From JAWBOD01 sp964651405 (GTDB lineage Archaea; Aenigmatarchaeota; Aenigmatarchaeia; Aenigmatarchaeales; Aenigmatarchaeaceae): a stretch of 12,502 nt of DNA. The position numbers and the translations under genes are program-made. A model generated the notes under the pieces. The model worked only from the letters and a program-made list of their open reading frames with translations, did no database searches and had not been told where the DNA came from. The stretch lies in assembly GCA_964651405.1 (NCBI GenBank), contig CAZYZB010000025.1:1-12502 (forward strand), in the 5' to 3' direction. Positions 1-7,111 of the stretch are shown here, piece after piece; position 1 is the first letter of the stretch, and the number at the start of each line of letters is the position of its first letter.

Positions 1-1673
1 CGATATTTGGAATAGATAGCTCAGGAAATAATTATCAGTATTTTAGTGGTAATGTTGGCATCGGGACGACGAGTCCAGGGGCCAAGCTTGAAGTGACTGG
101 GAATCTCAAGCTGGGCGGCGGTGCAGCAGCTGGTCAAGGCGGAACAATATGGCGAAACGCTGGAGGAACTATCGGCATGAACCTAGTGGCCACCCAGTTG
201 TTCCTTATCAACAATGAGGCGAACACAGCAAATCTATTCTATGTAGAGAATGGCGGCAACGTCATTGTTCCATCTGGCAACGTTGGCATCGGGACGACAA
301 CTCCCGGAGCAAAATTAGAAGTAGCAGGTCAAATCAAAATTACTGGAGGTACACCAGGCTTAAGCAAAGTTTTAACATCCGATGCCTCCGGTTTGGCTTC
401 TTGGCAAGCAGCAACAGGGGGATTAAGTGGAGGCTCTATAAATAATTTAACTAAATGGACTAGTTCTACCACTGTAGGAAATTCAACAATTTATGATAAT
501 GGATATGTTGGCATTGGAACAACGAATCCTGGTGGAACTTTGGATGTGAATGGCCGTGCTGGAGCTACTAGTCTTAAAGTGTCTAGCACGTTTAGCGATT
601 TGGTTAACAATGCCCCTTGGTATGGAATAGGAACGAGCAGCATATCTTTATGGACGGGTCAACCAACATATTATGCAACACAATTAGCAGGGTATTATGG
701 ACTTAATTTCCAAACCGCCAATGGACAAATGGTAATAAAAGGAGATAATGGATATGTTGGCATTGGAACAACAACGCCTCCTGCTAGAGTTACAATAGCT
801 AATGCTCAAAGTAATTCAAAAGGTTTGGAAGTTAAAAGTGGTGATGTGTCACTGCTCTTGTACGAAGATACAACTACAAATGGTGGTGTAATACAGGTAA
901 AGACAGGAGGAAATCCATCTATAATCGGAACTGGAAACTATAGACTTCTCCTACAACCAGAAGGCGGAGATATTGGCATTGGAAAAACTGATCCTTCAGC
1001 AAAGTTGCATTTAGCAGGCAATATGAAAATTGATAGTAACAATGTATTAGAATTTGGAGCAGGAGTAACTAAGGAATACAATGCTGGTAAAATTGGTTAT
1101 CAAACATTTGATGACGCCTTAGATATAGTTGGTGCAGGTACAGGTACTCCTAGAAAAGTTAGAATATATGATTATTTAGAAGTTAATGGAAAAATAAACG
1201 ATTCATATGGAGACGTACAAAGTTGTAAAAATGTAGATTATTCTCAGGCATCTTCAGCTCAAGTTATAACAAATTGGTACGACATAGATATCAGCTTTTG
1301 TTATTGGTATGGATGCGAGTTCCGTCTTTCTCAGATTTCAACTGGTATAAATGGTGGTGTCTATGCTTGGTCAGACTATAACAGAGTTCAAGGATATCTT
1401 GGAACCCAGTGGGGATATCCATCTGGAGGAGCAGGACAAGATTTCGTTTTTGTTGAGGGCACTAGAAATGATGGTACTCATCAAAATTATGAAGCTCTTA
1501 ATGGTCCAGTTGCTACTTTAGACGTTGCAATAGCAAGCACATATGGAGATTATTGTGTGCTTTACAATCATCGAACCAACAAAAACTTGATAAGACTTAG
1601 ATTAACAACTCATGGCTGGACTATGGATAATATGCGTTGCTCAATAACTATTTGCCCAGTTAGAAGACTATAA
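1..1673 (+). CDS. Fibre/adhesin-like repeat protein, 5'-truncated by the window
   Basis: The frame is open to the left edge (first full codon at 3) and ends at a TAA at 1671-1673, so the true start lies outside; the GTG at 93 is only an internal Val codon. About 557 residues are visible. The protein is rich in Gly, Thr and Asn and carries five copies of a motif like NVGIGTTxPxAKLEVxG, at nt 51, 279, 504, 753 and 969. This motif is familiar from phage tail fibres and bacterial or archaeal surface fibres, where it is thought to form a trimeric beta shaft (family knowledge). After about nt 1190 the repeats stop and a distinct C-terminal domain of about 150 residues follows. It holds all six Cys of the visible protein (codons at 1224, 1299, 1314, 1554, 1638, 1653), which suggests a disulfide-stabilised tip. 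I do not see a peptidase S74-type chaperone. A surface adhesin or virus-like fibre is the best guess; the partner it binds is unknown. Confidence 0.75.
   Translation, partial: IFGIDSSGNNYQYFSGNVGIGTTSPGAKLEVTGNLKLGGGAAAGQGGTIWRNAGGTIGMNLVATQLFLINNEANTANLFYVENGGNVIVPSGNVGIGTTTPGAKLEVAGQIKITGGTPGLSKVLTSDASGLASWQAATGGLSGGSINNLTKWTSSTTVGNSTIYDNGYVGIGTTNPGGTLDVNGRAGATSLKVSSTFSDLVNNAPWYGIGTSSISLWTGQPTYYATQLAGYYGLNFQTANGQMVIKGDNGYVGIGTTTPPARVTIANAQSNSKGLEVKSGDVSLLLYEDTTTNGGVIQVKTGGNPSIIGTGNYRLLLQPEGGDIGIGKTDPSAKLHLAGNMKIDSNNVLEFGAGVTKEYNAGKIGYQTFDDALDIVGAGTGTPRKVRIYDYLEVNGKINDSYGDVQSCKNVDYSQASSAQVITNWYDIDISFCYWYGCEFRLSQISTGINGGVYAWSDYNRVQGYLGTQWGYPSGGAGQDFVFVEGTRNDGTHQNYEALNGPVATLDVAIASTYGDYCVLYNHRTNKNLIRLRLTTHGWTMDNMRCSITICPVRRL
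51..1019 (+). repeat. Five dispersed NVGIGTT-type coding repeats
   Basis: Copies of about 17 codons start at 51, 279, 504, 753 and 969, spaced about 216-249 nt apart. At protein level they read NVGIGTTSPGAKLEVTG, NVGIGTTTPGAKLEVAG, YVGIGTTNPGGTLDVNG, YVGIGTTTPPARVTIAN and DIGIGKTDPSAKLHLAG. At DNA level copies 1 and 2 share GTTGGCATCGGGACGAC (54-70, 282-298). Copies 3 and 4 share an identical 29-nt block (495-523 and 744-772) that uses ATT GGA ACA instead of ATC GGG ACG. The repeats therefore fall into two DNA subfamilies, and the last copy has decayed (Lys in place of the second-to-last Thr). Confidence 0.8.
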
Positions 1674-1708
1674 TAAGGTTAAAAATGTAAAATAGATAAT
1701 GTGATAAA

Positions 1709-1816
1709 ATGAAAAAGAAAATTTTTGTAATTTTAATTCTAGCATTTTCCTTACTCTTAATTATGTCTTCAAGCTATATCACATCAGCCTTTCTAATTTC
1801 GCAAACATCTCCATAA
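1709..1816 (+). CDS. Micro-ORF A, 35-aa signal-peptide-like peptide
   Basis: ATG at 1709 is preceded by GTGAT (1701-1705), 3 nt away, the ribosome-binding signal seen before many genes in this window. The 35-residue product begins MKKK, continues with a hydrophobic stretch of about 15 residues, then LLIMSSSYITSAFLI and a short tail ending in Pro and a TAA stop. This is the layout of a signal peptide or a single-span membrane peptide. It matches micro-ORF B (1956-2069) at 20 of the first 30 residues with no gaps, and many of the codon differences are silent, which argues that the sequence has been translated. It starts 35 nt after the fibre gene's stop. It may be a real small membrane peptide, or the leftover 5' end of a larger secreted protein such as a fibre. 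The function is unknown. Confidence 0.5.
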   Translation: MKKKIFVILILAFSLLLIMSSSYITSAFLISQTSP

Positions 1817-1848
1817 CTTAATATTTTAGATAATCAAGTATTGATGAA

Positions 1849-1890
1849 TCATAACTTCCATCTAAGGATAGCAGCTATGCTGCCTTGCAC
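1849..1890 (-). pseudogene. Second copy of the aRF1 gene's 3' end
   Basis: Read on the - strand this stretch encodes GSIAAILRWKL followed by TGA. The true aRF1 C-terminus (2079-2117) reads GGIAAILRWKL followed by TAG. At DNA level 1851-1885 and 2081-2115 agree at about 30 of 35 positions, including exact runs of 12 and 13 nt with the same spacing. Most differences are silent (Arg AGA/CGA, Leu CTT/TTG, Ile ATC/ATT). Upstream of the matched part the similarity ends (VQGS against YQLGG), so this is an isolated tail and not a whole gene. The silent pattern suggests the fragment came from a diverged aRF1 gene, for example through recombination or an element that carries its own copy of the gene end, and did not decay in place. 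Confidence 0.65.
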
Positions 1891-1955
1891 TAATATCGGA
1901 CCCTTACATTGATAAGTAAATAAAACAATAAAATAATTGTAGTGATATCTTGAAG

Positions 1956-2069
1956 ATGAGAAGAAGGTTAGTTTTAGAAGTCATTTTAGTATTTTCTATA
2001 TTGTTAATTATGTCATCAAGTTATATAACCTCAGCTTTTCTTATAACACACATACAGAATGTGTGGTGA
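1956..2069 (+). CDS. Micro-ORF B, 37-aa signal-peptide-like peptide
   Basis: ATG at 1956 is preceded by GTGAT at 1942-1946 (9-nt spacer). The 37-residue product starts MRRR, has a hydrophobic core, and shares LLIMSSSYITSAFLI with micro-ORF A; the first 30 residues align without gaps. The C-terminal few residues (THIQNVW) differ and run through the hairpin at 2047-2065. The stop TGA (2067-2069) lies 9 nt from the end of the convergent aRF1 gene. Like ORF A it looks like an orphan secretion signal or a tiny membrane peptide. Its pairing with an aRF1 tail is the same as in ORF A, so the pair forms a roughly 230-250-nt repeating unit. The function is unknown. Confidence 0.5.
   Translation: MRRRLVLEVILVFSILLIMSSSYITSAFLITHIQNVW
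2047..2065. terminator. Hairpin between convergent genes
   Basis: CACACAT (2047-2053) pairs perfectly with ATGTGTG (2059-2065) around a 5-nt loop, giving a 7-bp stem. It lies 13 nt beyond the aRF1 stop on the - strand and at the end of micro-ORF B on the + strand. There is no strong T run directly after it on either strand, so a terminator or 3'-end stabiliser role is only plausible. Confidence 0.35.
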
Positions 2070-2078
2070 AATAAATAA

Positions 2079-4655
2079 CTATAACTTCCATCGCAAAATA
2101 GCAGCTATGCCGCCTAGCTGGTATAGCTGCTCGCCTTCTCTCGTGTCTTTAGAAATTATTTCAACTGTTGTTCCATATCTCTCAGCTTTTTCTGTTATTT
2201 CTTTTTCCTCAACTCCTTCATTTATTAAAATAATTTCAATCGCTCCCATTTCTAAAGCTTTTTCAACATTCTTCTTGCCATAAGTTACCAAACCGCTATC
2301 CTTTTTCAATTCTTCAAAGAATTTTTGTAGCAAAGCCTTTTCCTTTGCAATAGCAGCCTCTGCTAGAATATCCTGCGATCTTTCAACCAATTCTTCTAGT
2401 CCCTGCTCGTCAGTATAGCCAACATTCTTTGTTCCTAATATTTGTTTTTTTAAATCAGTTAAGAGATAGCCACCGTCATGAAAATCATTTTTAGCAGGTC
2501 CAGGACCGCCAAGTATTATTCCTTTAAGAACAAATTTAGAAAGATAGTTTCTAACGTTTTCTGCTATAATCTTATACCAATCGTTTATCAAACCTTCCCT
2601 TACTCTCTCATAACGTTGAGCAGAGTTGTGGACAAATATGCCGTTAGCAATGAAGTTCTGATGTTTAACCGCTAGATCTATCATTGGGGTTAGTTTTTCA
2701 TATTTTTCAATTTTCATTATTTTAACTGGCAACAGCTGGCAGTCTAGCAAAGATTTTAGCTCTGAACAAAGTTCTTCATCGTCTATGACATTTAAAATTG
2801 AATTTTCAAATGCAGTCTTGCTCATCTGTCTTTCGTCATAGAAAAAATTACTGACCTTCGGAAAGTTTTGCTTTTTAAAGCCATAATTCTCTATCAAATT
2901 TCTTATTCTAGTTCCCGATATCAGAATTCGTCTTACGTTGTTTTTGTCTGACTTTTTGTTTATTAGTTGTTCTAGTTTTTCTTGCTTTCTTTTAAGAGAA
3001 AATCCTATATGTTTTTGGAATCTTTCCAACGACTTTTTTTCCATTATTCGCAACGTATATTTGTGCTTTTTAGAATACGGATTTCTTCTATTATCATATT
3101 CGGAAAGGCTTGATATAATCCCAAAACGTAAAAATATAAGCTGTATTTCTTTGGCTAGAATCTTGTTATTAATGCCAAACCCAGCAAATTCTGAAACATA
3201 TCCCTCTGCATCAAAAAAGCCTCTCAAGAATGCTGTTACTATGCCATTATCAGACTTTAGAATTTTTTCTGGTATTAGTGTCTCTAAAGAATCCTTGTCT
3301 TTTATGAATTCTCCTCTAAAGTATTTCTCTATGACTTGGCTAGATATTCTTATTTCATAATACTTTTTATTAGTTCTGTATTTTATGTGCGGTTTGATGT
3401 TAAATACATTTTCTATTTTATCTTTGTAATAAAATGCTAATTCTCTATCACCTTCAGAGAAGCAAACTCTGTTCTTATCATAATTGCCATCACCTAAAAA
3501 GTATCCTATTATCTGTGCAAGTTCTGCTGATAGTGTCTCTGGCAATATTTCCTTTTGTTTTGGTTCTATGTATCTAGATTTGAATTCTTCAAAATTGAAA
3601 TTAATTACTCTACTGACTTTTTCAAGTAAATTAAGCAGAGGTCTTTTTCCCATTTCCAAGCTAGAAATGAAAGATTGATGAACGTTTAACTTATTTGCAA
3701 GTTTTTCTTGAGATAACGCAAGCTCCTTTCTTTTATATATTAAGAAATCTCTTCCCTTCTCATTTATTTTGAATCTAAAGAAATAATGTGTGTTCAGTTT
3801 TTGAGTTTCTCCATCAATTTTTATTTTTTCTGGCATCAAAAGCACGTCTCCCAATTTTAAATCTTCTGCTGGTTTTTCTATCAATTCATTTTTCTCAAAG
3901 ACAAAGAAGAAATGGTCTTTGGAAGTCTCTACTTCCATCATAGGGCATTTAGTCGTTATTTTGAAAACTTCAGATTTTTCAGTTCTGTAAATGTCTAACA
4001 CTGGAGAATCTGTCAAAGAGAATGTGTTGAAATCGGCTGCCTTAACATTGTAATGATTTTTTATGTCTTCTATCTTTACAATGTTTCCATCAGACAATGG
4101 CACCAAAGTACCATAGGTTCCACATTGTCCGCCTTTCATAGTCTTACCAGGAACAATTGATTCAATTTGTCTAAGAGCCTCAATTTTCTTTCCTTTTAAC
4201 AATCCAATAGTCGCTTCCCTGTTGTCTAAAACAATTAGACCGTATAATTCTCTTTCTGCAACCATATCTTGTAATGGCTCTAACTCAAACTTCTGGTCGC
4301 ACCAGTATTTTTTAATTCTTAATGGTTCAGGCGGCTCGATATTCCAAACCTTAATATCAACCTGGCCTTCAACCTCTGAGACATTTCCTGCAAATAGAAC
4401 CAAACCATTCGCTGGAGTCTTATTGTAGAAACGTAATTCTTGAAGTATCTTGTCAATCGCACCGAGAACGTTATTTCTCACAGTCTTGCTCTTAACATTC
4501 TCTGTCAGAGTATATTCTTGTCTAAGCATGTTCACAATGTCCTGAAGGTTATGTCCAACAGGAATATAAACGCTAACAAGTTCTGTATGTCTTCCTCTAA
4601 TCTTTTCTAATTCTTCCAATATTTTTCTTAGTTTATAGATATGTTCTTCTACCAT
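2079..4655 (-). CDS. prf1: Peptide chain release factor aRF1, interrupted by an intein
   Basis: Archaeal class-1 release factor: it reads all three stop codons in the A site and triggers release of the nascent chain. The 858-codon precursor consists of an N-extein (residues 1-177), an intein (178-677) and a C-extein (678-858), so the spliced factor has 358 residues. In the exteins I see NVKS at 53-56 (the NIKS-type stop-reading motif), YWCDQKF at 117-123 (the YxCxxxF motif), GGQ at 175-177 (the catalytic loop) continuing as SAQRYERVREG after splicing, and the domain-3 ending GGIAAILRWKL. Archaeal aRF1 is usually about 410-425 residues; the roughly 50-residue Cys-containing minidomain normally inserted in domain 3 is absent here. 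Start: ATG at 4655, with GGTGATT (4658-4664) 2 nt upstream, matching the archaeal anti-SD. It lies 11 nt after the valS stop, so the two genes are almost certainly cotranscribed. Confidence 0.95.
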   Translation of the reverse strand: MVEEHIYKLRKILEELEKIRGRHTELVSVYIPVGHNLQDIVNMLRQEYTLTENVKSKTVRNNVLGAIDKILQELRFYNKTPANGLVLFAGNVSEVEGQVDIKVWNIEPPEPLRIKKYWCDQKFELEPLQDMVAERELYGLIVLDNREATIGLLKGKKIEALRQIESIVPGKTMKGGQCGTYGTLVPLSDGNIVKIEDIKNHYNVKAADFNTFSLTDSPVLDIYRTEKSEVFKITTKCPMMEVETSKDHFFFVFEKNELIEKPAEDLKLGDVLLMPEKIKIDGETQKLNTHYFFRFKINEKGRDFLIYKRKELALSQEKLANKLNVHQSFISSLEMGKRPLLNLLEKVSRVINFNFEEFKSRYIEPKQKEILPETLSAELAQIIGYFLGDGNYDKNRVCFSEGDRELAFYYKDKIENVFNIKPHIKYRTNKKYYEIRISSQVIEKYFRGEFIKDKDSLETLIPEKILKSDNGIVTAFLRGFFDAEGYVSEFAGFGINNKILAKEIQLIFLRFGIISSLSEYDNRRNPYSKKHKYTLRIMEKKSLERFQKHIGFSLKRKQEKLEQLINKKSDKNNVRRILISGTRIRNLIENYGFKKQNFPKVSNFFYDERQMSKTAFENSILNVIDDEELCSELKSLLDCQLLPVKIMKIEKYEKLTPMIDLAVKHQNFIANGIFVHNSAQRYERVREGLINDWYKIIAENVRNYLSKFVLKGIILGGPGPAKNDFHDGGYLLTDLKKQILGTKNVGYTDEQGLEELVERSQDILAEAAIAKEKALLQKFFEELKKDSGLVTYGKKNVEKALEMGAIEIILINEGVEEKEITEKAERYGTTVEIISKDTREGEQLYQLGGIAAILRWKL
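2625..4124 (-). mobile_element. Full-size intein with LAGLIDADG endonuclease, inserted after GGQ of aRF1
   Basis: 500 codons in frame, precursor residues 178-677. Splice residues are present: Cys at intein position 1 (codon 4122-4124), C-terminal His-Asn (NGIFVHN, codons 2625-2630) and Ser as the first C-extein residue (2622-2624). Block B is SKDH at 245-248, with Ser where Thr is usual. Block F is MIDLAVKHQNF (659-669). The endonuclease has two LAGLIDADG motifs, IIGYFLGDG (382-390) and LRGFFDAEG (477-485), each with its acidic residue, so it looks active. Between block B and the first LAGLIDADG motif lies an Xre-type helix-turn-helix (about 305-355, core LSQEKLANKLNVHQSFISSLE). The intein is predicted to remove itself and join GGQ to SAQR. 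There are no stops or frameshifts. Confidence 0.93.
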
Positions 4656-4666
4656 AGAATCACCAG

Positions 4667-7066
4667 CTATACTAAGACTGTTATCTTAACAGGAACATTC
4701 TCAACAGGAATGTCTCCTTTTCCAAATATGATTTCTTTCACTTTTATAGTTCCTTTAATATCTTCAAAAACTCTTTCCAGTCTCTTCTTTAGTTTGTCGT
4801 CACACTCTATTGTTAGTTTCTCCATAGGAGCATTCAAAGCTATCCCTCTCCTGTTCTTGTATTGCCTTATAGAAGAGATTATTGCAACTGCCATATCCCC
4901 AATTTCTTCTGCATCCTTGTCTATGACGCTCTCGATTATCTTTGGCCATAAAGAGATATGAACTGATGCTTCGGTCTCGTATTTCCTGAAGAAGTTCTGC
5001 CATAATTCTTCTGTAATGAATGGTATTATTGGTGCAAGTAATTTTGTTGTTGTTAGGAGCAAATAGTATAAAGTAGTTATAACTCCTTCCTTAGCCCTGT
5101 CCTCAAATATTCTGTATTTGATCATTTCTAGATAATTGTCAGCAACATCATGCCATATGAAGTTATGTAATATTTCAAAAGCTTCTGTGAACTCAAAGTT
5201 TTCAAAGTTCTTGGTGACTTTTTCTATGACCTTCTGTAGCTTCGTTAGTATCCAAAAATCTATCAAAGTTATCTGCTTGTTGTCAGTTCTGATTAAGTAG
5301 TCTGATGAAAACCTAAAGATGTTCCAGAATTTTGTCAAGAACTTGAAAGTGAAGTTCATGTCCTTCCATGCAAACGGAACGTCGTTCCCAAAGGCTCCCA
5401 TCATTATCAATCCTGCCCTTATAGTGTCTGCACCTTGTTTTGAAAGTACATCGTCCGGTATCACAAAATTTCCAAGACTTTTATGCATCTCTCTTCCATC
5501 TGGACCAAGAATCATTCCGTTTATTAAAATCTTTTTCCAAGGCTTTCTCCCAGTCTCCTGAAAGCACCTAAGCATCGTGTAGTATGCCCAAGTCCTTATT
5601 ATGTCATGTCCTTGCTGTCTTATGTCATTTGGATAGAGTTTTTTGAAAAGTCCTTCATCATTCTTCCAATAGCCAGAGATTATTAACGGCGTTATCGATG
5701 AGTCAACCCATCCATCACAGATGTCCGTCTCTCCAACCAAGTTCCCACCGCAATCACACTTTTTCTTTGATTCTTCAATAGAAGGATTTACAGGAAGCTC
5801 TTCTATTTTTGGTGCAAATACTTTATCGCATTTCTCGCAATACCAAAAAGGAATTGGTGTCCCATAAACTCTCTGCCTAGATATTATCCAGTCCCAATCC
5901 ATTGAGTCAACCCAGTTTGCAAGTCTTTTTTGCATATAATCTGGATGCCACTCGATTGATTTGGACATTTCCATCATATCCTTGGAAAATTTCATGGCTT
6001 CTATTGCCCACTGCTTTTTAATTAAGAATTCTATAGGGTTTTCACAGCCAGCTCTTTCTGTATGACAAATAATATTATGTTTAAACTTAGTTTCTTTCAA
6101 TATCAAACCACGGTTTCCTAACTCCTCCACTATTTTGTTTCTCGCCTCTTTTATTGTTAAACTCTTTAGAAAGCCAGAATTTTCATTTAGTCTTCCATCT
6201 TCAGTTATTATGTTTATTGAAGGTAAGTCAAATTTTTTCTGCCATTTAATATCAGACTCGTCACCATAAGTACAAAGATAGACAACTCCTGTCCCAAAAG
6301 TAGTATCAACTTCTTGGTTTGAAAGAATAGGAACTTCTCTGTTATATATCGGCAGCGTTGCTTTTTTGTTAACAAATCTCTTATATCTCTCGTCATCAGG
6401 ATGAACGAAGATTGCAACACATGCTGGCAGGAATTCTGGGCGAGTGGTTGATATTGTTATATGTTCTTTTCCAACTGGAATTTTTATATCATAAAGAACT
6501 CCTTCCCGTTCTCGATAACCAACTTCTGCTTTTGCTAAAGTAGTGCCACAGTTTGTGCACCACATTACAGGATGCTCTACTCTTTTCAATAATCCTTTGT
6601 TAAACAAATTTAACAATGTCTTCTGTACAAATGCCATATACTCTTTGCTGTCAGTTGAATACTCAAAGTCCCAATCAGAAGAATAACCCATCTCAATCAT
6701 TTTTGATTTCATTTTCTTTATCATGTCATCTGTCCAAATTCTGCAGGCATCCAAGAACTTTTCTTTTTCTGATTTTTTAACCTTAAAATTCTTTTCTACC
6801 TGAAGCTCCGTCGGCAGTCCATGGCAATCCCAACCCTGAGGGAGTAGAACATTGAAGCCTGTCATTCTTTTGTATCTAGTTATAACATCATTCCAAGTCC
6901 ACCAAAGTGCATGTCCCATATGCGGTATGCCAGATGTGAATGGCGGTGGTGTATCTATGCAAAAGCTTGGCTTGTTACCCTCTCTGTCAAACTTGAATAT
7001 CTTGCTTTCTTCCCAAAACTTTGTAATTTTAGGTTCGATTTCCTTGGGGTTGTAATTTTTCTCCAT
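4667..7066 (-). CDS. valS: Valyl-tRNA synthetase, archaeal type
   Basis: Attaches Val to tRNA-Val in the cytoplasm (class Ia synthetase). 799 residues, somewhat shorter than the roughly 860-890 usual for archaeal ValRS. HIGH motif is HMGH (49-52). The editing (CP1) domain contains TTRPEFLPACVAIFVHPDD (207-225), a ValRS signature. Other ValRS marks are SRQRVYGTPIPFWYC (396-410) and the run ETDICDGWVDSSITPLI (446-462), which separate it from IleRS and LeuRS. Zinc-type Cys pairs lie at 170/173, 410/413 and 437/439. The KMSKS loop reads EMHKS (526-530): the essential second Lys is kept, the first Lys is Glu and the first Ser is His. The C-terminal anticodon-binding domain follows from about 600. 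Start: ATG at 7066 with GTGGTT (7069-7074) 2 nt upstream. It heads the operon with aRF1. Confidence 0.95.
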   Translation of the reverse strand: MEKNYNPKEIEPKITKFWEESKIFKFDREGNKPSFCIDTPPPFTSGIPHMGHALWWTWNDVITRYKRMTGFNVLLPQGWDCHGLPTELQVEKNFKVKKSEKEKFLDACRIWTDDMIKKMKSKMIEMGYSSDWDFEYSTDSKEYMAFVQKTLLNLFNKGLLKRVEHPVMWCTNCGTTLAKAEVGYREREGVLYDIKIPVGKEHITISTTRPEFLPACVAIFVHPDDERYKRFVNKKATLPIYNREVPILSNQEVDTTFGTGVVYLCTYGDESDIKWQKKFDLPSINIITEDGRLNENSGFLKSLTIKEARNKIVEELGNRGLILKETKFKHNIICHTERAGCENPIEFLIKKQWAIEAMKFSKDMMEMSKSIEWHPDYMQKRLANWVDSMDWDWIISRQRVYGTPIPFWYCEKCDKVFAPKIEELPVNPSIEESKKKCDCGGNLVGETDICDGWVDSSITPLIISGYWKNDEGLFKKLYPNDIRQQGHDIIRTWAYYTMLRCFQETGRKPWKKILINGMILGPDGREMHKSLGNFVIPDDVLSKQGADTIRAGLIMMGAFGNDVPFAWKDMNFTFKFLTKFWNIFRFSSDYLIRTDNKQITLIDFWILTKLQKVIEKVTKNFENFEFTEAFEILHNFIWHDVADNYLEMIKYRIFEDRAKEGVITTLYYLLLTTTKLLAPIIPFITEELWQNFFRKYETEASVHISLWPKIIESVIDKDAEEIGDMAVAIISSIRQYKNRRGIALNAPMEKLTIECDDKLKKRLERVFEDIKGTIKVKEIIFGKGDIPVENVPVKITVLV

Positions 7067-7092
7067 ATAACCACTTTATCTAATCTTGTGAG

Positions 7093-7105
7093 ATAAATAA
7101 ATAAA
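7093..7105 (-). promoter_or_regulatory. Probable TATA box for valS-aRF1
   Basis: On the - strand this reads TTTATTTATTTAT, centred about 33 nt before the valS ATG, in the 45-nt gap after the phosphoesterase stop. A start site about 25 nt downstream would give a very short leader that still includes the GTGGTT ribosome-binding signal. The phosphoesterase may also read through into valS. Confidence 0.4.
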
Positions 7106-7111
7106 TCTTTG

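Noticed and set aside
51..1019. CRISPR-like array from the regularly spaced repeats
   Set aside because: The repeats are in one reading frame, encode a known fibre motif, and their spacers are long, coding and unequal.
93..1673. Fibre gene starting at the GTG at 93
   Set aside because: The frame is open to the left edge and the codons from 51 to 101 already encode a full NVGIGTT repeat, so 93 is internal.
2938..3360. Plus-strand open frame of 140 codons inside the intein
   Set aside because: It is antisense to the LAGLIDADG-coding frame, has no recognisable domain and no ribosome-binding signal; it is a shadow.
4667..7066. Isoleucyl- or leucyl-tRNA synthetase
   Set aside because: GWDCHGLPTE looks IleRS-like, but TTRPEFLPACVA, SRQRVYGTPIPFWYC and DGWVDSSITPLI are ValRS features.
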